A stretch of DNA of 64,000 nt from Litoribrevibacter albus (GCF_030159995.1 NZ_BSNM01000003.1:248001-312000); one strand, 5' to 3'; shown: positions 1 through 8,780, counted from the first letter of the stretch. Notes: generated by a model not told the origin, from the letters alone. A program made the numbers and translations.

Positions 1-638
1 GTTCCGCTGATGTTCGTGATATTGATGAAGAGGCATTCAGAGACGGGCGAGTACAAGCCAGATTGTATGGTGAAATGCTTGTTCCAGAAGAAGGTCGATT
101 TGTTCAAATGATGAAGTGTGGTGGCATTGAAAAGGAAGAGTGGGTTATCACCGATATTGCTGCTGAAATTGTTGAAACAATGGAAGATGATGTCTTGTAC
201 ATCATAGGCTCAGGCGCAACCACCAAGGCAATTCTAGATGAATTGGGACTGGAAGGCACTTTGTTGGGCGTGGATTTGGTGAGGAATCGTGAGCTGGTTG
301 CGAACGATGTTTCTGAAGCTCAATTAGTTGAATACATTGATCAGGCTGATCAGGCAAAGTTGGTTATATCTGTAATTGGTGGCCAGGGGCATGTGTTTGG
401 TCGGGGGAATCAGCAATTGAGTCCTCAGGTTATTCGTAAGTTAGGAAAAGACCATATTCAGATTATTGCTACCAAGACAAAAATCAAATCTTTGGAAGGT
501 CGACCTATGCTGACTGATACCGGTGATATGGCGCTTGACCGCGAATTGTGTGGTTGGTATCGCATCACAACCGGATATCAGGATGAAATTGTATATCCGG
601 TTTCTGATGGTGTGACGTCTTATTCTGTCTGTCCCTAG
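1..638 (+). CDS. ATP-NAD kinase family protein (COG3199 type), 5' truncated by window edge
   Basis: The reading frame is open from base 3, so the gene begins before the window; about 212 C-terminal residues are visible. A GSGATTKAI loop, a GVDLVRN strand and a GGQGHVFGRGNQQLSP segment are the C-terminal signatures I associate with COG3199 NAD kinase-like proteins, which in this branch stand apart from the housekeeping NadK. The GGDGT-type kinase motif would lie upstream and cannot be checked, so NAD phosphorylation is inferred from the family only. A TTG at 63 is an internal codon here, not a start. The gene faces a small minus-strand gene beyond a weak hairpin. Confidence 0.75.
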   Translation, partial: SADVRDIDEEAFRDGRVQARLYGEMLVPEEGRFVQMMKCGGIEKEEWVITDIAAEIVETMEDDVLYIIGSGATTKAILDELGLEGTLLGVDLVRNRELVANDVSEAQLVEYIDQADQAKLVISVIGGQGHVFGRGNQQLSPQVIRKLGKDHIQIIATKTKIKSLEGRPMLTDTGDMALDRELCGWYRITTGYQDEIVYPVSDGVTSYSVCP

Positions 639-667
639 TGAGCTCTACCTCTTCTCGGTTTTCTAGA

Positions 668-689
668 AACGACTCGTTGTAGAGTCGTT
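668..689. terminator. Hairpin between convergent genes
   Basis: An 8-bp perfect inverted repeat (AACGACTC / GAGTCGTT) with a 6-base loop lies between the converging ends of the NAD kinase-like gene and the small minus-strand gene. No T-run follows on either strand, so intrinsic termination is only possible. Confidence 0.3.
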
Positions 690-701
690 CAATCATCGCT
701 A

Positions 702-956
702 TCAAATTCTGCTTGTTCTTAGGCGTTCAATGATTCCCGTTCTGACATTAATCATTTCCTGATAGGCGCTGATGATTCGACAGTAAGCATCGTAGGCTTC
801 TCCCATGCCTTCATCATGACTGCTTGGTAAATTGCGGATTGCATTCATGGCTTTGGTGAAATGTTTGATTTCAACCTCAAGCGCGCTGATGATCCGTGCT
901 CTTTGTTCATCATCTTGAGAAGAACAATCTTGTATGAATTGTAGTTGTACAGACAT
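702..956 (-). CDS. Small hypothetical protein, 84 aa
   Basis: This 84-residue soluble protein is not recognised. It has no signal peptide or membrane segment, is rich in charged residues and looks all-helical. The central part (EVEIKHFTKAMNAIRNL) and the C-terminal part (ISAYQEMINVRTGIIERL) read as amphipathic helices, perhaps a helical hairpin. The start is supported by a GGGGA ribosome-binding site about 7 bases before the ATG. It is convergent with the NAD kinase-like gene and monocistronic. The good ribosome-binding site and clean frame argue that it is real; no function can be offered. Confidence 0.6.
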   Translation of the reverse strand: MSVQLQFIQDCSSQDDEQRARIISALEVEIKHFTKAMNAIRNLPSSHDEGMGEAYDAYCRIISAYQEMINVRTGIIERLRTSRI

Positions 957-1085
957 GGCTTTCCCCTAGGCTCCTTTTCTCATCTCAATATAGATTTTAA
1001 AAAGCGAAAGGAACTAACGAGCAACGTGTTATTTGTTGTAAGTGGAAAGCTCATTCATTAGTGTGAATTTGGTTGTTTCTTATAC

Positions 1086-1113
1086 AAAAAAGCCCCGAAA
1101 CTTCGGGGCTTAT
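1086..1113 (-). terminator. Rho-independent terminator of htpX
   Basis: The stem AAGCCCCGAA / TTCGGGGCTT, read on the minus strand, is followed by a run of T (TTTTTTG). It lies about 25 bases after the htpX stop codon. Confidence 0.9.
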
Positions 1114-1138
1114 TCTTACGCACAAATAGGAACAGTGC

Positions 1139-2023
1139 TTAGTATCTTTCACGAAGTGCTTTAATTCGCTCTTCTAGAGGAGGGTGGCTAGCGAACATCG
1201 CTTGTAAGCCACTTCTCATGCCTTGGTTGATGCCAAAGGCGACTAAACTGTCAGGCATTTGGTTTGGTACTTCAGTTTCTGCGCGTAAGTGCTCTAGTGC
1301 CGCTACCATGCCTGCCGGGCTGGCGAGTTTAGCACCTGCTTCATCGGCACGGTATTCTCTGCGACGAGAGAACCACATAACAATGATTTGAGCCAGGAAG
1401 GCTAAAATGATTTCTGCAACAAAGGTTGCGATAAAGAAACCTAGCCCGTGACCTTCTTCATTTTTCAAAATTACGCGATCAACGGTATGACCAATGACGC
1501 GGGCAAAGAACATCACGAAGGTATTCACTACGCCTTGAATCAGTGCCAACGTAACCATGTCGCCATTGGCAACGTGACCGATTTCGTGACCAAGAATGGC
1601 TTTGACTTCTTCTTTGCTGTATCGCTGCAGTAGACCTGCACTAACGGCAACAAGCGCGTTGTTTTTATTCCAGCCTGTAGCAAATGCGTTTGCCTGTTGG
1701 GCAGGGAAAACGCCAACTTCTGGCATACCGATACCGGCTTTCTCAGAAAGCTCTTTTACTGTCTCAAGTAACCAGTGCTCGTCTGCATTTCTTGCTTGTG
1801 AAATGATTTGTGTGCCGGTTGTCTTTTTAGCCATCCATTTTGAAATAAACAGAGAGACCAATGCGCCACTAAACCCAAAGACTGCACAGAAAATTAGTAG
1901 GCTTTGAAGGTTTAGGCCGCCTCTGGCATCCAGATAGGAACCGACACCCAATAGATTCAAAGTAATACTTGCCACAATGATTACGGCAAGGTTGGTTAGT
2001 AAGAATAAACCGATTCTAAGCAT
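1139..2023 (-). CDS. htpX: Protease HtpX, membrane zinc metalloprotease
   Basis: HtpX is an inner-membrane M48 metalloprotease that helps FtsH degrade misfolded membrane proteins. At 294 residues it matches the family length. Two N-terminal membrane segments (about residues 5-27 and 38-60) precede the HEIGH zinc motif at residues 146-150. Two further hydrophobic stretches follow, then a [14 protein letters not shown] segment that carries the third zinc ligand. A strong GAGGAG ribosome-binding site precedes the ATG, and a near-consensus heat-shock promoter lies 60-85 bases upstream, in keeping with its stress role. In P. aeruginosa htpX is likewise followed by a small hypothetical gene, an aminotransferase, msrB and gpx. 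Confidence 0.97.
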   Translation of the reverse strand: MLRIGLFLLTNLAVIIVASITLNLLGVGSYLDARGGLNLQSLLIFCAVFGFSGALVSLFISKWMAKKTTGTQIISQARNADEHWLLETVKELSEKAGIGMPEVGVFPAQQANAFATGWNKNNALVAVSAGLLQRYSKEEVKAILGHEIGHVANGDMVTLALIQGVVNTFVMFFARVIGHTVDRVILKNEEGHGLGFFIATFVAEIILAFLAQIIVMWFSRRREYRADEAGAKLASPAGMVAALEHLRAETEVPNQMPDSLVAFGINQGMRSGLQAMFASHPPLEERIKALRERY

Positions 2024-2080
2024 TATTTCTCCTCAAAACGCTTCTGGTATTCATTACGGGAAATCTTATCTAGTACTATC

Positions 2081-2107
2081 AGTATGGGCGATAAATTAAG
2101 TTTCAAG
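2081..2107 (-). promoter_or_regulatory. Sigma-32 (RpoH) heat-shock promoter of htpX
   Basis: On the minus strand CTTGAAA (plus 2101-2107) is followed, after 12 bases, by CCCATACT (plus 2081-2088). The RpoH consensus is CTTGAAA, then 11-15 bases, then CCCATnT. It lies about 58 bases upstream of the htpX start codon and points towards it. Confidence 0.8.
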
Positions 2108-2201
2108 ATTTCCAGAGATTATTATGATGAAATATGACACTTAATACGTCATAAAGTTTGAGTATCTGTGTGTTTGTTTGCTGACTACGGTCTCTAGGGA
2201 T

Positions 2202-2630
2202 CTATATCTCAGTGCTTGAAGCTAAGTTGCTCAGCAGGCGTTGGGCAAGTTGATTGACTTCGTTAGACGTGCCTTTAGTGATGGCTTCATGCAGTTGTGC
2301 GGCTAATGTAGCAAAGCGTGGAAAATCACCACTCTCGTTTGCGTAGGGTTTACCGCATAGATGGGTAAAGCTGGTGTGAGTCAATGTTGCCAGTTCAATG
2401 GCTTCTTGGCCGATGCTTCCTGCATGTCTGATGTATCCTTCTTCCGTTAGCCAGACAATGGCTGCGAAGCAGGACTGAAAGCGATCGCTGTACAGTCCTA
2501 TTTCATCGGTTTCTTCATATCCGCAGAGATCGCCAACATAGACAGATACTTTTCGAGGAAAACTGCGATAAAGCCTTAAGAGCACAATAGCGCAATCTCG
2601 ATAAAAGTCCTCAATGTGTAATTCGTCCAT
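2202..2630 (-). CDS. Conserved hypothetical protein, 142 aa
   Basis: This is a soluble 142-residue protein of unknown role, without signal peptide or membrane helices. The sequence reads as alpha-helical, with a central FAAIVWLTEEGYIRHAGS segment resembling a winged-helix tail. I recognise no domain. Its place between htpX and alaA matches a hypothetical gene at the same position in P. aeruginosa, so it appears to be a retained member of this block. An AGAGAGAAA ribosome-binding region precedes the ATG. It lies 44 bases after alaA on the same strand and is probably co-transcribed with it. Confidence 0.7.
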   Translation of the reverse strand: MDELHIEDFYRDCAIVLLRLYRSFPRKVSVYVGDLCGYEETDEIGLYSDRFQSCFAAIVWLTEEGYIRHAGSIGQEAIELATLTHTSFTHLCGKPYANESGDFPRFATLAAQLHEAITKGTSNEVNQLAQRLLSNLASSTEI

Positions 2631-2674
2631 GCTTTCTCTCTACTGCTCAAACCGTATTATTTGTTGAATTTGTA

Positions 2675-3886
2675 TTATTGACTGTAGCGGCTAAAGAATC
2701 GCTCAAGTCTGGTGGTTGCCTGCATTAAGTCTTCCTTATGAGGAAGAAATACAATTCGGAAGTGATCCGGGTGAGGCCAGTTGAATGCTGTGCCTTGTAC
2801 TATCAGAATCTTTTCTTGTCGAAGTAAATCTAATGCAAACTGTTCATCGTCCTGAATGTTGAAGCGTTTATCCATCTTTGCGAAGAGGTACAAAGCACCT
2901 TCAGGTTTGGTACAGCTAATCCCAGGGATTTGATTCAGTGCTTCATAGCAAAGATCTCTTTGCTCTAATAAGCGACCGCCCGGAAGAATCAATTCATTAA
3001 TGCTTTGATAACCACCCAGGGCAGTTTGAATGCCAAACATACTTGGGACATTCGCACATAGCCGCATCGAAGATAGGATCTCAAGACCTTCAATGTAATC
3101 TTTTGCATGATGCTTTGGTCCGGAAATGACCATCCAGCCAGAACGGAACCCAGCAGCCCGGTAAGCCTTGGATAAACCATTGAAAGAGATGGTGAGAACA
3201 TCTTCCGACAGTGACGCTAAAGGCGTATGAGTTGCGCCATCATAAAGAATTCGGTCATAGATCTCGTCAGCAAAAACGATCAGGTTATGTTGGCGCGCTA
3301 ATTCAAGAATCTCTAAAAGAACACTATCAGGGTAAACTGCACCGGTTGGATTGTTTGGATTGATGACAACAATACCACGGGTACGATCAGTAATTTTTCG
3401 CTTGATGTCTTCAATATCAGGCATCCAGTTACTTTGTTCGTCACAAATGTAATGCACGGCTGTACCGCCAGCGAGACTGGTTGCGGCAGTCCATAATGGG
3501 TAATCCGGGGCAGGGATTAGTAATTCGTCACCATTATTAAGTAGGGCTTGAGTGGATACGGTAATGAGTTCACTGACACCGTTGCCGATGTAAATGTCAT
3601 CAATTTCCACACCTTTGACATTGCGATTCTGACAATCGTGCATGATGGCCTTTCTGGCTGCGAATAAGCCTTTAGAATCACAGTACCCCTGTGCGTTCGA
3701 CAGGTTTCGAATCATGTCCTGGATAATTTCGTCTGGCGCATCAAAACCAAATGGGGCAGGATTTCCGATATTTAGTTTTAGGACTTTATGACCTTCATCT
3801 TCAAGACGACGTGCTTCACGTAGTACTGGACCACGGATGTCATAACAAACATTTAAAAGCTTATTTGATTTATTGATCGTGTGCAT
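2675..3886 (-). CDS. alaA: Glutamate-pyruvate (alanine) aminotransferase AlaA
   Basis: This is a PLP-dependent class I/II aminotransferase of 403 residues, the length of AlaA (YfbQ), which makes alanine from pyruvate with glutamate as donor. The PLP lysine is K240 in SFNGLSKAYRAAGFR. NPNNPTGAVY (177-186) and FADEIYDRI (205-213) are the cofactor-binding loops, and the N-terminal RGPVLREARRLE with LNIGNPAPF is typical of this subgroup. It is divergent from msrB with about 105 bases between the starts. The paralogue AlaC is the alternative but is less similar in the N-terminal region. Confidence 0.9.
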   Translation of the reverse strand: MHTINKSNKLLNVCYDIRGPVLREARRLEDEGHKVLKLNIGNPAPFGFDAPDEIIQDMIRNLSNAQGYCDSKGLFAARKAIMHDCQNRNVKGVEIDDIYIGNGVSELITVSTQALLNNGDELLIPAPDYPLWTAATSLAGGTAVHYICDEQSNWMPDIEDIKRKITDRTRGIVVINPNNPTGAVYPDSVLLEILELARQHNLIVFADEIYDRILYDGATHTPLASLSEDVLTISFNGLSKAYRAAGFRSGWMVISGPKHHAKDYIEGLEILSSMRLCANVPSMFGIQTALGGYQSINELILPGGRLLEQRDLCYEALNQIPGISCTKPEGALYLFAKMDKRFNIQDDEQFALDLLRQEKILIVQGTAFNWPHPDHFRIVFLPHKEDLMQATTRLERFFSRYSQ

Positions 3887-3991
3887 AGACAGTGACTCGG
3901 AAATACCCTTAACTTAGTGAGAGTTTGCAATGATACCTGTGCGTCATGAAAGCTGTAAATGTACACTTATTAAAAAATAAAGGAGGACAGT

Positions 3992-4396
3992 ATGAAAATT
4001 GAGAAGACGGAAGCTCAGTGGCGAGAGTTATTGTCCGAGCAGGAGTTTCATGTTTGTAGGGAAAAGGGGACAGAACGGGCTTTTACCGGTGAATATTACA
4101 ATGAGAAGCGTTCTGGTCTTTATTATTGTGTCTGCTGTAACAAGCCTCTGTTCAGTTCAATGGCGAAGTATGATTCAGGGTCTGGTTGGCCGAGTTACTT
4201 TCAAGCGGTTGACAGTGCAGCTGTAGAGGAACATCGAGATACAACTCACGGTATGGAACGTGTAGAAATTACGTGCAGTGATTGTGGGTCTCACCTTGGT
4301 CATGTGTTTACTGATGGGCCTTTACCTACGGGGCTTAGGTATTGTGTGAACAGTGTTTCTCTTCACTTTGAGCCTGACTTAAAGGATGGTGAGTAA
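3992..4396 (+). CDS. msrB: Peptide-methionine (R)-S-oxide reductase MsrB
   Basis: MsrB reduces the R-sulfoxide of methionine in oxidised proteins. The 134-residue protein is a complete SelR domain: a zinc site from the CVCC cluster (46-49) and CSDC (95-98), the GSGWPSY substrate loop (63-69), GHVFTDGP (103-110), and the catalytic Cys118 in RYCVNSVSL. There is no signal peptide, so it is cytoplasmic. AGGAGG lies 6-7 bases before the ATG. It is followed by glutathione peroxidase and an OspR-like regulator on the same strand, an oxidant-repair group. Confidence 0.97.
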   Translation: MKIEKTEAQWRELLSEQEFHVCREKGTERAFTGEYYNEKRSGLYYCVCCNKPLFSSMAKYDSGSGWPSYFQAVDSAAVEEHRDTTHGMERVEITCSDCGSHLGHVFTDGPLPTGLRYCVNSVSLHFEPDLKDGE

Positions 4397-4410
4397 GTTC
4401 GCTTGGTGAT

Positions 4411-4440
4411 AAAAGGCCTCATTAGTATATCTGAGGCTTT
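4411..4440 (+). terminator. Imperfect hairpin after msrB
   Basis: AAAGGCCTCA and TGAGGCTTT form a bulged stem directly after msrB, followed only by TCTAG. It could be a weak terminator separating msrB from the gpx promoter. Confidence 0.4.
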
Positions 4441-4482
4441 CTAGTGGATTGTATGATTGGTTGTAAATTGGTCAAAATAAAT

Positions 4483-4498
4483 ATATTGTGCACAATAT
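4483..4498. promoter_or_regulatory. Perfect 16-bp palindrome, candidate MarR (OspR/OhrR) operator
   Basis: ATATTGTGCACAATAT is a perfect palindrome 30 bases upstream of the gpx start codon, inside the AT-rich promoter region. MarR-family thiol repressors of the OhrR/OspR type bind AT-rich palindromes at such positions, and a gene for one lies just downstream of gpx. The assignment is by inference. Confidence 0.65.
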
Positions 4499-4528
4499 TA
4501 TTTGGCAATATCTAATTTGGAGCAGATT

Positions 4529-5005
4529 ATGAGTGTTTATCAATTTACGGCTAATACGTTAACGGGTGAAGAAGTCAGTTTGGAGAAATACCAAGGGAAG
4601 GTTCTTCTGATTGTTAATACGGCTTCCAAGTGCGGCTTAACGCCTCAGTATGAAGGGTTGGAGGCTTTGTATAAGGAAATGGAGGGGAAAGGTGTTGAGA
4701 TCCTTGGTTTTCCGTGTAATCAGTTTGGGAATCAAGAACCGGGTAGCAGCGAAGAGATTGCTTCTTTCTGTTTGAAAAACTACGGCGTTTCTTTTCCAAT
4801 GTTTGAAAAAGTAGATGTAAACGGTTCCGATGCACATCCTTTATATAAATATTTAAAGAGCAATGCGAAAGGTTTGTTGGGTAGTGAAACTATCAAGTGG
4901 AATTTTACCAAGTTCCTGATTAACAAAGACGGTGAGGTCGTATCCCGCTATGCGCCGACAACGCCGCCAGAAAAAATTAAGGCAGATATTGAGAAAATGC
5001 TTTAA
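4529..5005 (+). CDS. gpx: Glutathione peroxidase family protein
   Basis: This thiol peroxidase of the GPx fold (158 residues) reduces hydrogen and organic peroxides. The peroxidatic Cys35 lies in NTASKCGLT, and the partner residues are in FPCNQFGNQEPGS and KWNFTKFLI, so the Cys-Gln-Trp-Asn tetrad is present. The start is set by GGAG 6 bases before the ATG at 4529; an upstream in-frame TTG at 4502 has no such site. It is followed 35 bases later by the MarR regulator. Many bacterial GPx enzymes actually use thioredoxin, so glutathione use is not proven. Confidence 0.93.
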   Translation: MSVYQFTANTLTGEEVSLEKYQGKVLLIVNTASKCGLTPQYEGLEALYKEMEGKGVEILGFPCNQFGNQEPGSSEEIASFCLKNYGVSFPMFEKVDVNGSDAHPLYKYLKSNAKGLLGSETIKWNFTKFLINKDGEVVSRYAPTTPPEKIKADIEKML

Positions 5006-5040
5006 TTCAGTGAGCAGATATAGATTGATGAGGGTGTGAT

Positions 5041-5490
5041 GTGAGTTATCCTGAGCAGTTAAAATTGGATAATCAATTGTGTTTTTTGTTGTACAGTGCA
5101 TCGCGCTCTATGACGCGTCGATATCGTCCTTTATTGGATGAGCTTGAGCTGACATACCCTCAGTACCTTGTGATGATGGTGCTGTGGGAGAATCAGGGAA
5201 AGACTAGTTCAATCGGTGATATCGGTGAGTTGCTCATGTTGGACACAGGAACACTGACTCCGTTATTGAAGAGACTTGAGCAAAACGGGTTGTTGAATCG
5301 TCAGCGCGGTAAGGACGATGAACGAAGGGTTGATGTTCTGCTGACAGAGAAGGGGGCTGCTCTGCGTGCGAAGGCGGAGCAGGTCCCATTGAAACTTCAG
5401 TGCGATTTGAATGTGTCAGAAGAGGATCTTCAATTAAGAGATCAGCTAATGACACTGCTCAAAGAGTTGAATCTGAAGTTATTGGGGTAG
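5041..5490 (+). CDS. ospR: MarR-family thiol-based redox regulator, OspR/OhrR type
   Basis: This 149-residue winged-helix repressor carries the reactive N-terminal cysteine of the OhrR/OspR group, Cys14 in LDNQLCFLLYSASR. The tract TYPQYLVMMVLWE and the wing GKDDERRVDVLLTEKG are typical. Oxidation of the cysteine is expected to release DNA and induce peroxide defence. In P. aeruginosa the regulator next to gpx is OspR, and the flanking order (htpX to hybrid kinase) is the same here, so OspR is preferred over OhrR; no ohr gene is adjacent. The start is GTG, after GAGGG. Confidence 0.88.
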   Translation: MSYPEQLKLDNQLCFLLYSASRSMTRRYRPLLDELELTYPQYLVMMVLWENQGKTSSIGDIGELLMLDTGTLTPLLKRLEQNGLLNRQRGKDDERRVDVLLTEKGAALRAKAEQVPLKLQCDLNVSEEDLQLRDQLMTLLKELNLKLLG

Positions 5491-5494
5491 TTGG

Positions 5495-7870
5495 TTAGAC
5501 TGATGCTGACTGCTCCGGATCAAGTAGCCATTGGTCGAGCTTCCTAATCAAATCTTCTTTTCTATATGGTTTGGTTAAGAAATCATTCATTCCGCAATCA
5601 AAGCATCTCTGCTTGTCCTCATTCATGATGTTAGCCGTCACGGCAATAATCGGGATGTTCTTCCCTTGAGGGAGGTCTCGAATGGCCTGTGTTGCTTCAT
5701 AGCCGTCCATAACGGGCATGTGGCAGTCCATTAATATGAGGTCAAAGCTGTTTTCTTTTTTCAGTAGATCAACTGCAATTTGTCCATTGTCGGCGATGTG
5801 GATTTCTGTAAAGCCAAGTTTTTTCAGCAGACCAGTGGCAACCTTCTGGTTTACTTCATTGTCTTCTACGATAAGGATACGTTCTTTATTGTAGCTATGT
5901 GTAGGTGCATCTGCGTTTGAGCTGGCTTCTTGTTTGTTCGCTTTAATGTTGAGAGCTTTCTTGAGCGCATCTTTTAGCAGGCTATGGAAGATCGGTCTTT
6001 GGAGTTGTAAATAACGACTTTCTGGAGAGACCTCATCGACGATAATTATGGTTTTGTTTTCCGGCAGCGATTGATGAGACTCGTTCTTCTCGGAAAAGGC
6101 CAGATAGATTTGGTTTTCCGCTATGTCTACAGCATCTGACGAATCTGCAAATTTCAAATTTCCGCCCCAGAATTTTAACTGATCTATCAGATCCTGATTT
6201 TCAATAGGGTGATTGTTTTGAGTATTTATCAGATATAAATCGGGTTGGTTGACTAGAAATTGCTGCTCAATCCAGGCTTCGCAAGGAAGGTGGAAACTCA
6301 GTGTAAAGCAGCTACCAACGCCTTTTTCAGACTCAATGGTAATGTCACCGTGCATACACTCGGTTAGTTGCTTAACCAGAGTGAGACCAAGCCCTGTACC
6401 GCCATATTTTCGTGTGGTGTGAGAGGTTGCCTGGGTGAACGGGGTGAATATAACGTCTTGCTCCTCCGGGGTCATGCCTATGCCCGTATCTATGATTTTT
6501 AGTCGGATGTTATGAGAAGTAGTCGCGTGCCCATGAGCTGTCGAACCAGAGGTCGGGAGGTACTCTGCAATAATTGCAACATGTCCTTTGTTGGTAAACT
6601 TTAAGGCGTTGCTTATTAAATTACTGATGATTTGGCGTATCCGGGTAGGGTCACCGGTAACTTTTCCAGGAAAATCAGGCTGAATTGAAAGATACATGTC
6701 GATCTTTTCAGCTTGAGGGGAATTTTTAAAGAGCGTTACCGTCTGTTCAAGCATTTCTCTTAAATCGAACTGCATTGCTTCAAGGTTAATCTTCCCTGAC
6801 TCAACTTTGGCGATATCTAAAATGTCGTTCAGAATTTGTTGGAGTGTATCACCGGATGCACTGGCCAGCTTGAGTTGGTCTCTGGTGGCGTCATCGATAC
6901 CTGTTTTTGATTCCAGCGCAAGGTTGATCATTCCGAGTACACCGCTTAATGGTGTTCGAATCTCGTGACTCATATTCGCAAGGAAGATCGCTCGAGCTTG
7001 GCTGCTTCGCTCGGCATCTTTTCGTGCAACTTCCAGCATTTGGTTAGCGCTGGTAAGTTCATCGTTTGCTTCTGTCAGTTCTTTTGTTCTTAACTCAACA
7101 GCTTGTTCCAGGCGTTCCGTATAACGCTGTCGATCTTTTTCTGCCTGCTTTAGTTCGTGGAAGCTTCGTTCAATTTCACTTAATTGTTTATTGGTTGTTT
7201 CAATTAATAACCCGATTTCGTCTTGTTGATGTTGTTTGAGCTGATCTATACGAAGTTTGGTTGGGTCTTCACTGGCATGAATGTTTGATAGTTGTGATGT
7301 GATGGAGCTTAGGGGTTTAGTAAGCATGAAATAAAACATGACCAGTAGTGAAAAGGCCAGAATACAGGCTTGAACTAACACGGTTCCCAGAAGCGTTAAG
7401 CTGTCATTAATAAACCGTTCACCGGTGGGCTCCATATTAATAGTGAGATGGAGATTACCCAGTTCTTCTGTTGGATCGTGTGCAACGGAAAGTTTGAATG
7501 AATATTCCGGAGATTTATTAAAGAGAAGGCCGATGAGTTGGCTGTATTTACTTTCCGGCGTTTCACGATAGGACGAGGCAAGAATGTCGCCGGAAGGCTC
7601 TATAATTGCAGCCTGTTTAACGAGCGGAAGTTGTGCTAGTCCCTTTACCAGTTCTTTCGCCAGTTCTATATCAATGTTGTATGCAATTCGAGAAGCAGGA
7701 GAAATGGTAATACTTGCTAACGATTGAATTTGCTCTTCAACCTTTGATTGAATGCGATAATAGTTGGCAGTTATAACAAACAGGCTAAATATGATGCCTA
7801 GTAAGAATGCTACACAAAGAGTATTTCTTGCCTGTCGATAAGAAAGGCGTTGTCTCGTAGGTATTCTCAT
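5495..7870 (-). CDS. Hybrid sensor histidine kinase, SagS-like
   Basis: This 791-residue membrane kinase runs: transmembrane helix (about 18-36), a periplasmic sensor of some 120 residues, a second transmembrane helix (about 160-183), HAMP-like linker and coiled coil (185-290), HisKA with His302 in [13 protein letters not shown], HATPase with an N box and GGTGLGL, a degenerate receiver-like stretch, and a C-terminal receiver with Asp715 in LILMDCHMPVMDG. The position next to the OspR-like gene matches SagS of P. aeruginosa, which controls the motile-to-attached switch and feeds the HptB and BfiSR routes. The orthology is inferred from order and layout. It is convergent with the regulator, only 4 bases apart. 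Confidence 0.85.
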   Translation of the reverse strand: MRIPTRQRLSYRQARNTLCVAFLLGIIFSLFVITANYYRIQSKVEEQIQSLASITISPASRIAYNIDIELAKELVKGLAQLPLVKQAAIIEPSGDILASSYRETPESKYSQLIGLLFNKSPEYSFKLSVAHDPTEELGNLHLTINMEPTGERFINDSLTLLGTVLVQACILAFSLLVMFYFMLTKPLSSITSQLSNIHASEDPTKLRIDQLKQHQQDEIGLLIETTNKQLSEIERSFHELKQAEKDRQRYTERLEQAVELRTKELTEANDELTSANQMLEVARKDAERSSQARAIFLANMSHEIRTPLSGVLGMINLALESKTGIDDATRDQLKLASASGDTLQQILNDILDIAKVESGKINLEAMQFDLREMLEQTVTLFKNSPQAEKIDMYLSIQPDFPGKVTGDPTRIRQIISNLISNALKFTNKGHVAIIAEYLPTSGSTAHGHATTSHNIRLKIIDTGIGMTPEEQDVIFTPFTQATSHTTRKYGGTGLGLTLVKQLTECMHGDITIESEKGVGSCFTLSFHLPCEAWIEQQFLVNQPDLYLINTQNNHPIENQDLIDQLKFWGGNLKFADSSDAVDIAENQIYLAFSEKNESHQSLPENKTIIIVDEVSPESRYLQLQRPIFHSLLKDALKKALNIKANKQEASSNADAPTHSYNKERILIVEDNEVNQKVATGLLKKLGFTEIHIADNGQIAVDLLKKENSFDLILMDCHMPVMDGYEATQAIRDLPQGKNIPIIAVTANIMNEDKQRCFDCGMNDFLTKPYRKEDLIRKLDQWLLDPEQSASV

Positions 7871-7882
7871 TTGAGCGATATG

Positions 7883-7917
7883 GTTCAGCTACATATATAT
7901 GTAGTAAGCAGCTGAAC
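7883..7917. promoter_or_regulatory. Nested palindromes upstream of the SagS-like kinase
   Basis: CTACATATATATGTAG (7889-7904) is a perfect 16-bp palindrome. It is enclosed by an outer inverted repeat GTTCAGCT (7883-7890) / AGCTGAAC (7910-7917). The element ends about 13 bases from the kinase start codon, where an operator or a 5'-UTR hairpin could act. No cognate regulator is known. Confidence 0.45.
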
Positions 7918-7988
7918 AAGTCCTTGTAAACATTGTTTTATAATAGTTTAGATTCCTAAGCTTGAAAGCGTACCACTAAATACTTGGG

Positions 7989-8780
7989 TTAGTCATAAAC
8001 TTGTTTCATTTTTGTTTGTTCGTCTTCTGCTGCGAGCTTATCCATGCCTTTCTCTAATTGAGAAGGCTGATCAGTGGCTTTAGCGTGATTTCGTTTCGCC
8101 ATAGCTTCTTCATCCGCTTTCCGCTTAAGTGCGTCGATCTTCTTACGAACGTATTCGATACGGTTACCATTCTTATTGGCAAACTTCTCTAGTTCGGTAA
8201 CTTCTTGGTAATACTGATGTATTGCACTTCGAATCTTATTTGAAGATTCCTGCTCTTCGGCTTTTGCGCGATAAAACTCAAACGCTGCTTGGGTATAAAG
8301 ATATTTAACCAGCATGTGATAGCTCTTGGCTTTATCTCTGCTAATTCTTCCGCCACGAGCCAGGCTTAATAAATGCTGGTTAAGTACTTCCAATAGATTG
8401 CGTACACGTCTGACTTGTTCTGAGGTTTTAACGGGAAATTCTTTAGGCTCGACCGATGTATTTACTTGAGCGAGTTGTGTCTGGGCTTCCCCCAGCATTT
8501 GTTTTGCAAAATTCTTTTGTGTTTTATCGCCAATGGAAAATAGGTGGTTTGCCTTATACATCATGCTTTCTATAAGTAGGCGTTTTAATCCTTTATGCAG
8601 GTAGTGGGGAGGAAGGTCTCGTAGTAGTGATTCCAGCATGTTTATTTGGTCGTGCAAGTTTTGAGAGATGCGAGAACGCTCAATACGGTTCTTCTCCATC
8701 TGCTGGTTAATATAGGCAATCCCGATCAAGATAATAATGATGCCTAATACTATGAGTCCTGTCGTAAGTCCTGATGACAT
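7989..8780 (-). CDS. Membrane-anchored coiled-coil protein of unknown function, 263 aa
   Basis: One N-terminal membrane helix (about residues 6-24, GLIVLGIIIILIGIAYI) is followed by a long, highly charged, mostly helical cytoplasmic part rich in Lys, Glu, Gln and Arg, ending in a flexible tail. Heptad-like stretches around 28-60 and 195-235 suggest coiled coils. No enzymatic motif is visible and I do not recognise the family. It sits between a hybrid kinase gene on the same strand and a tRNA cluster on the other. The 118-base gap to the kinase gene suggests separate or loosely coupled transcription. Confidence 0.7.
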   Translation of the reverse strand: MSSGLTTGLIVLGIIIILIGIAYINQQMEKNRIERSRISQNLHDQINMLESLLRDLPPHYLHKGLKRLLIESMMYKANHLFSIGDKTQKNFAKQMLGEAQTQLAQVNTSVEPKEFPVKTSEQVRRVRNLLEVLNQHLLSLARGGRISRDKAKSYHMLVKYLYTQAAFEFYRAKAEEQESSNKIRSAIHQYYQEVTELEKFANKNGNRIEYVRKKIDALKRKADEEAMAKRNHAKATDQPSQLEKGMDKLAAEDEQTKMKQVYD

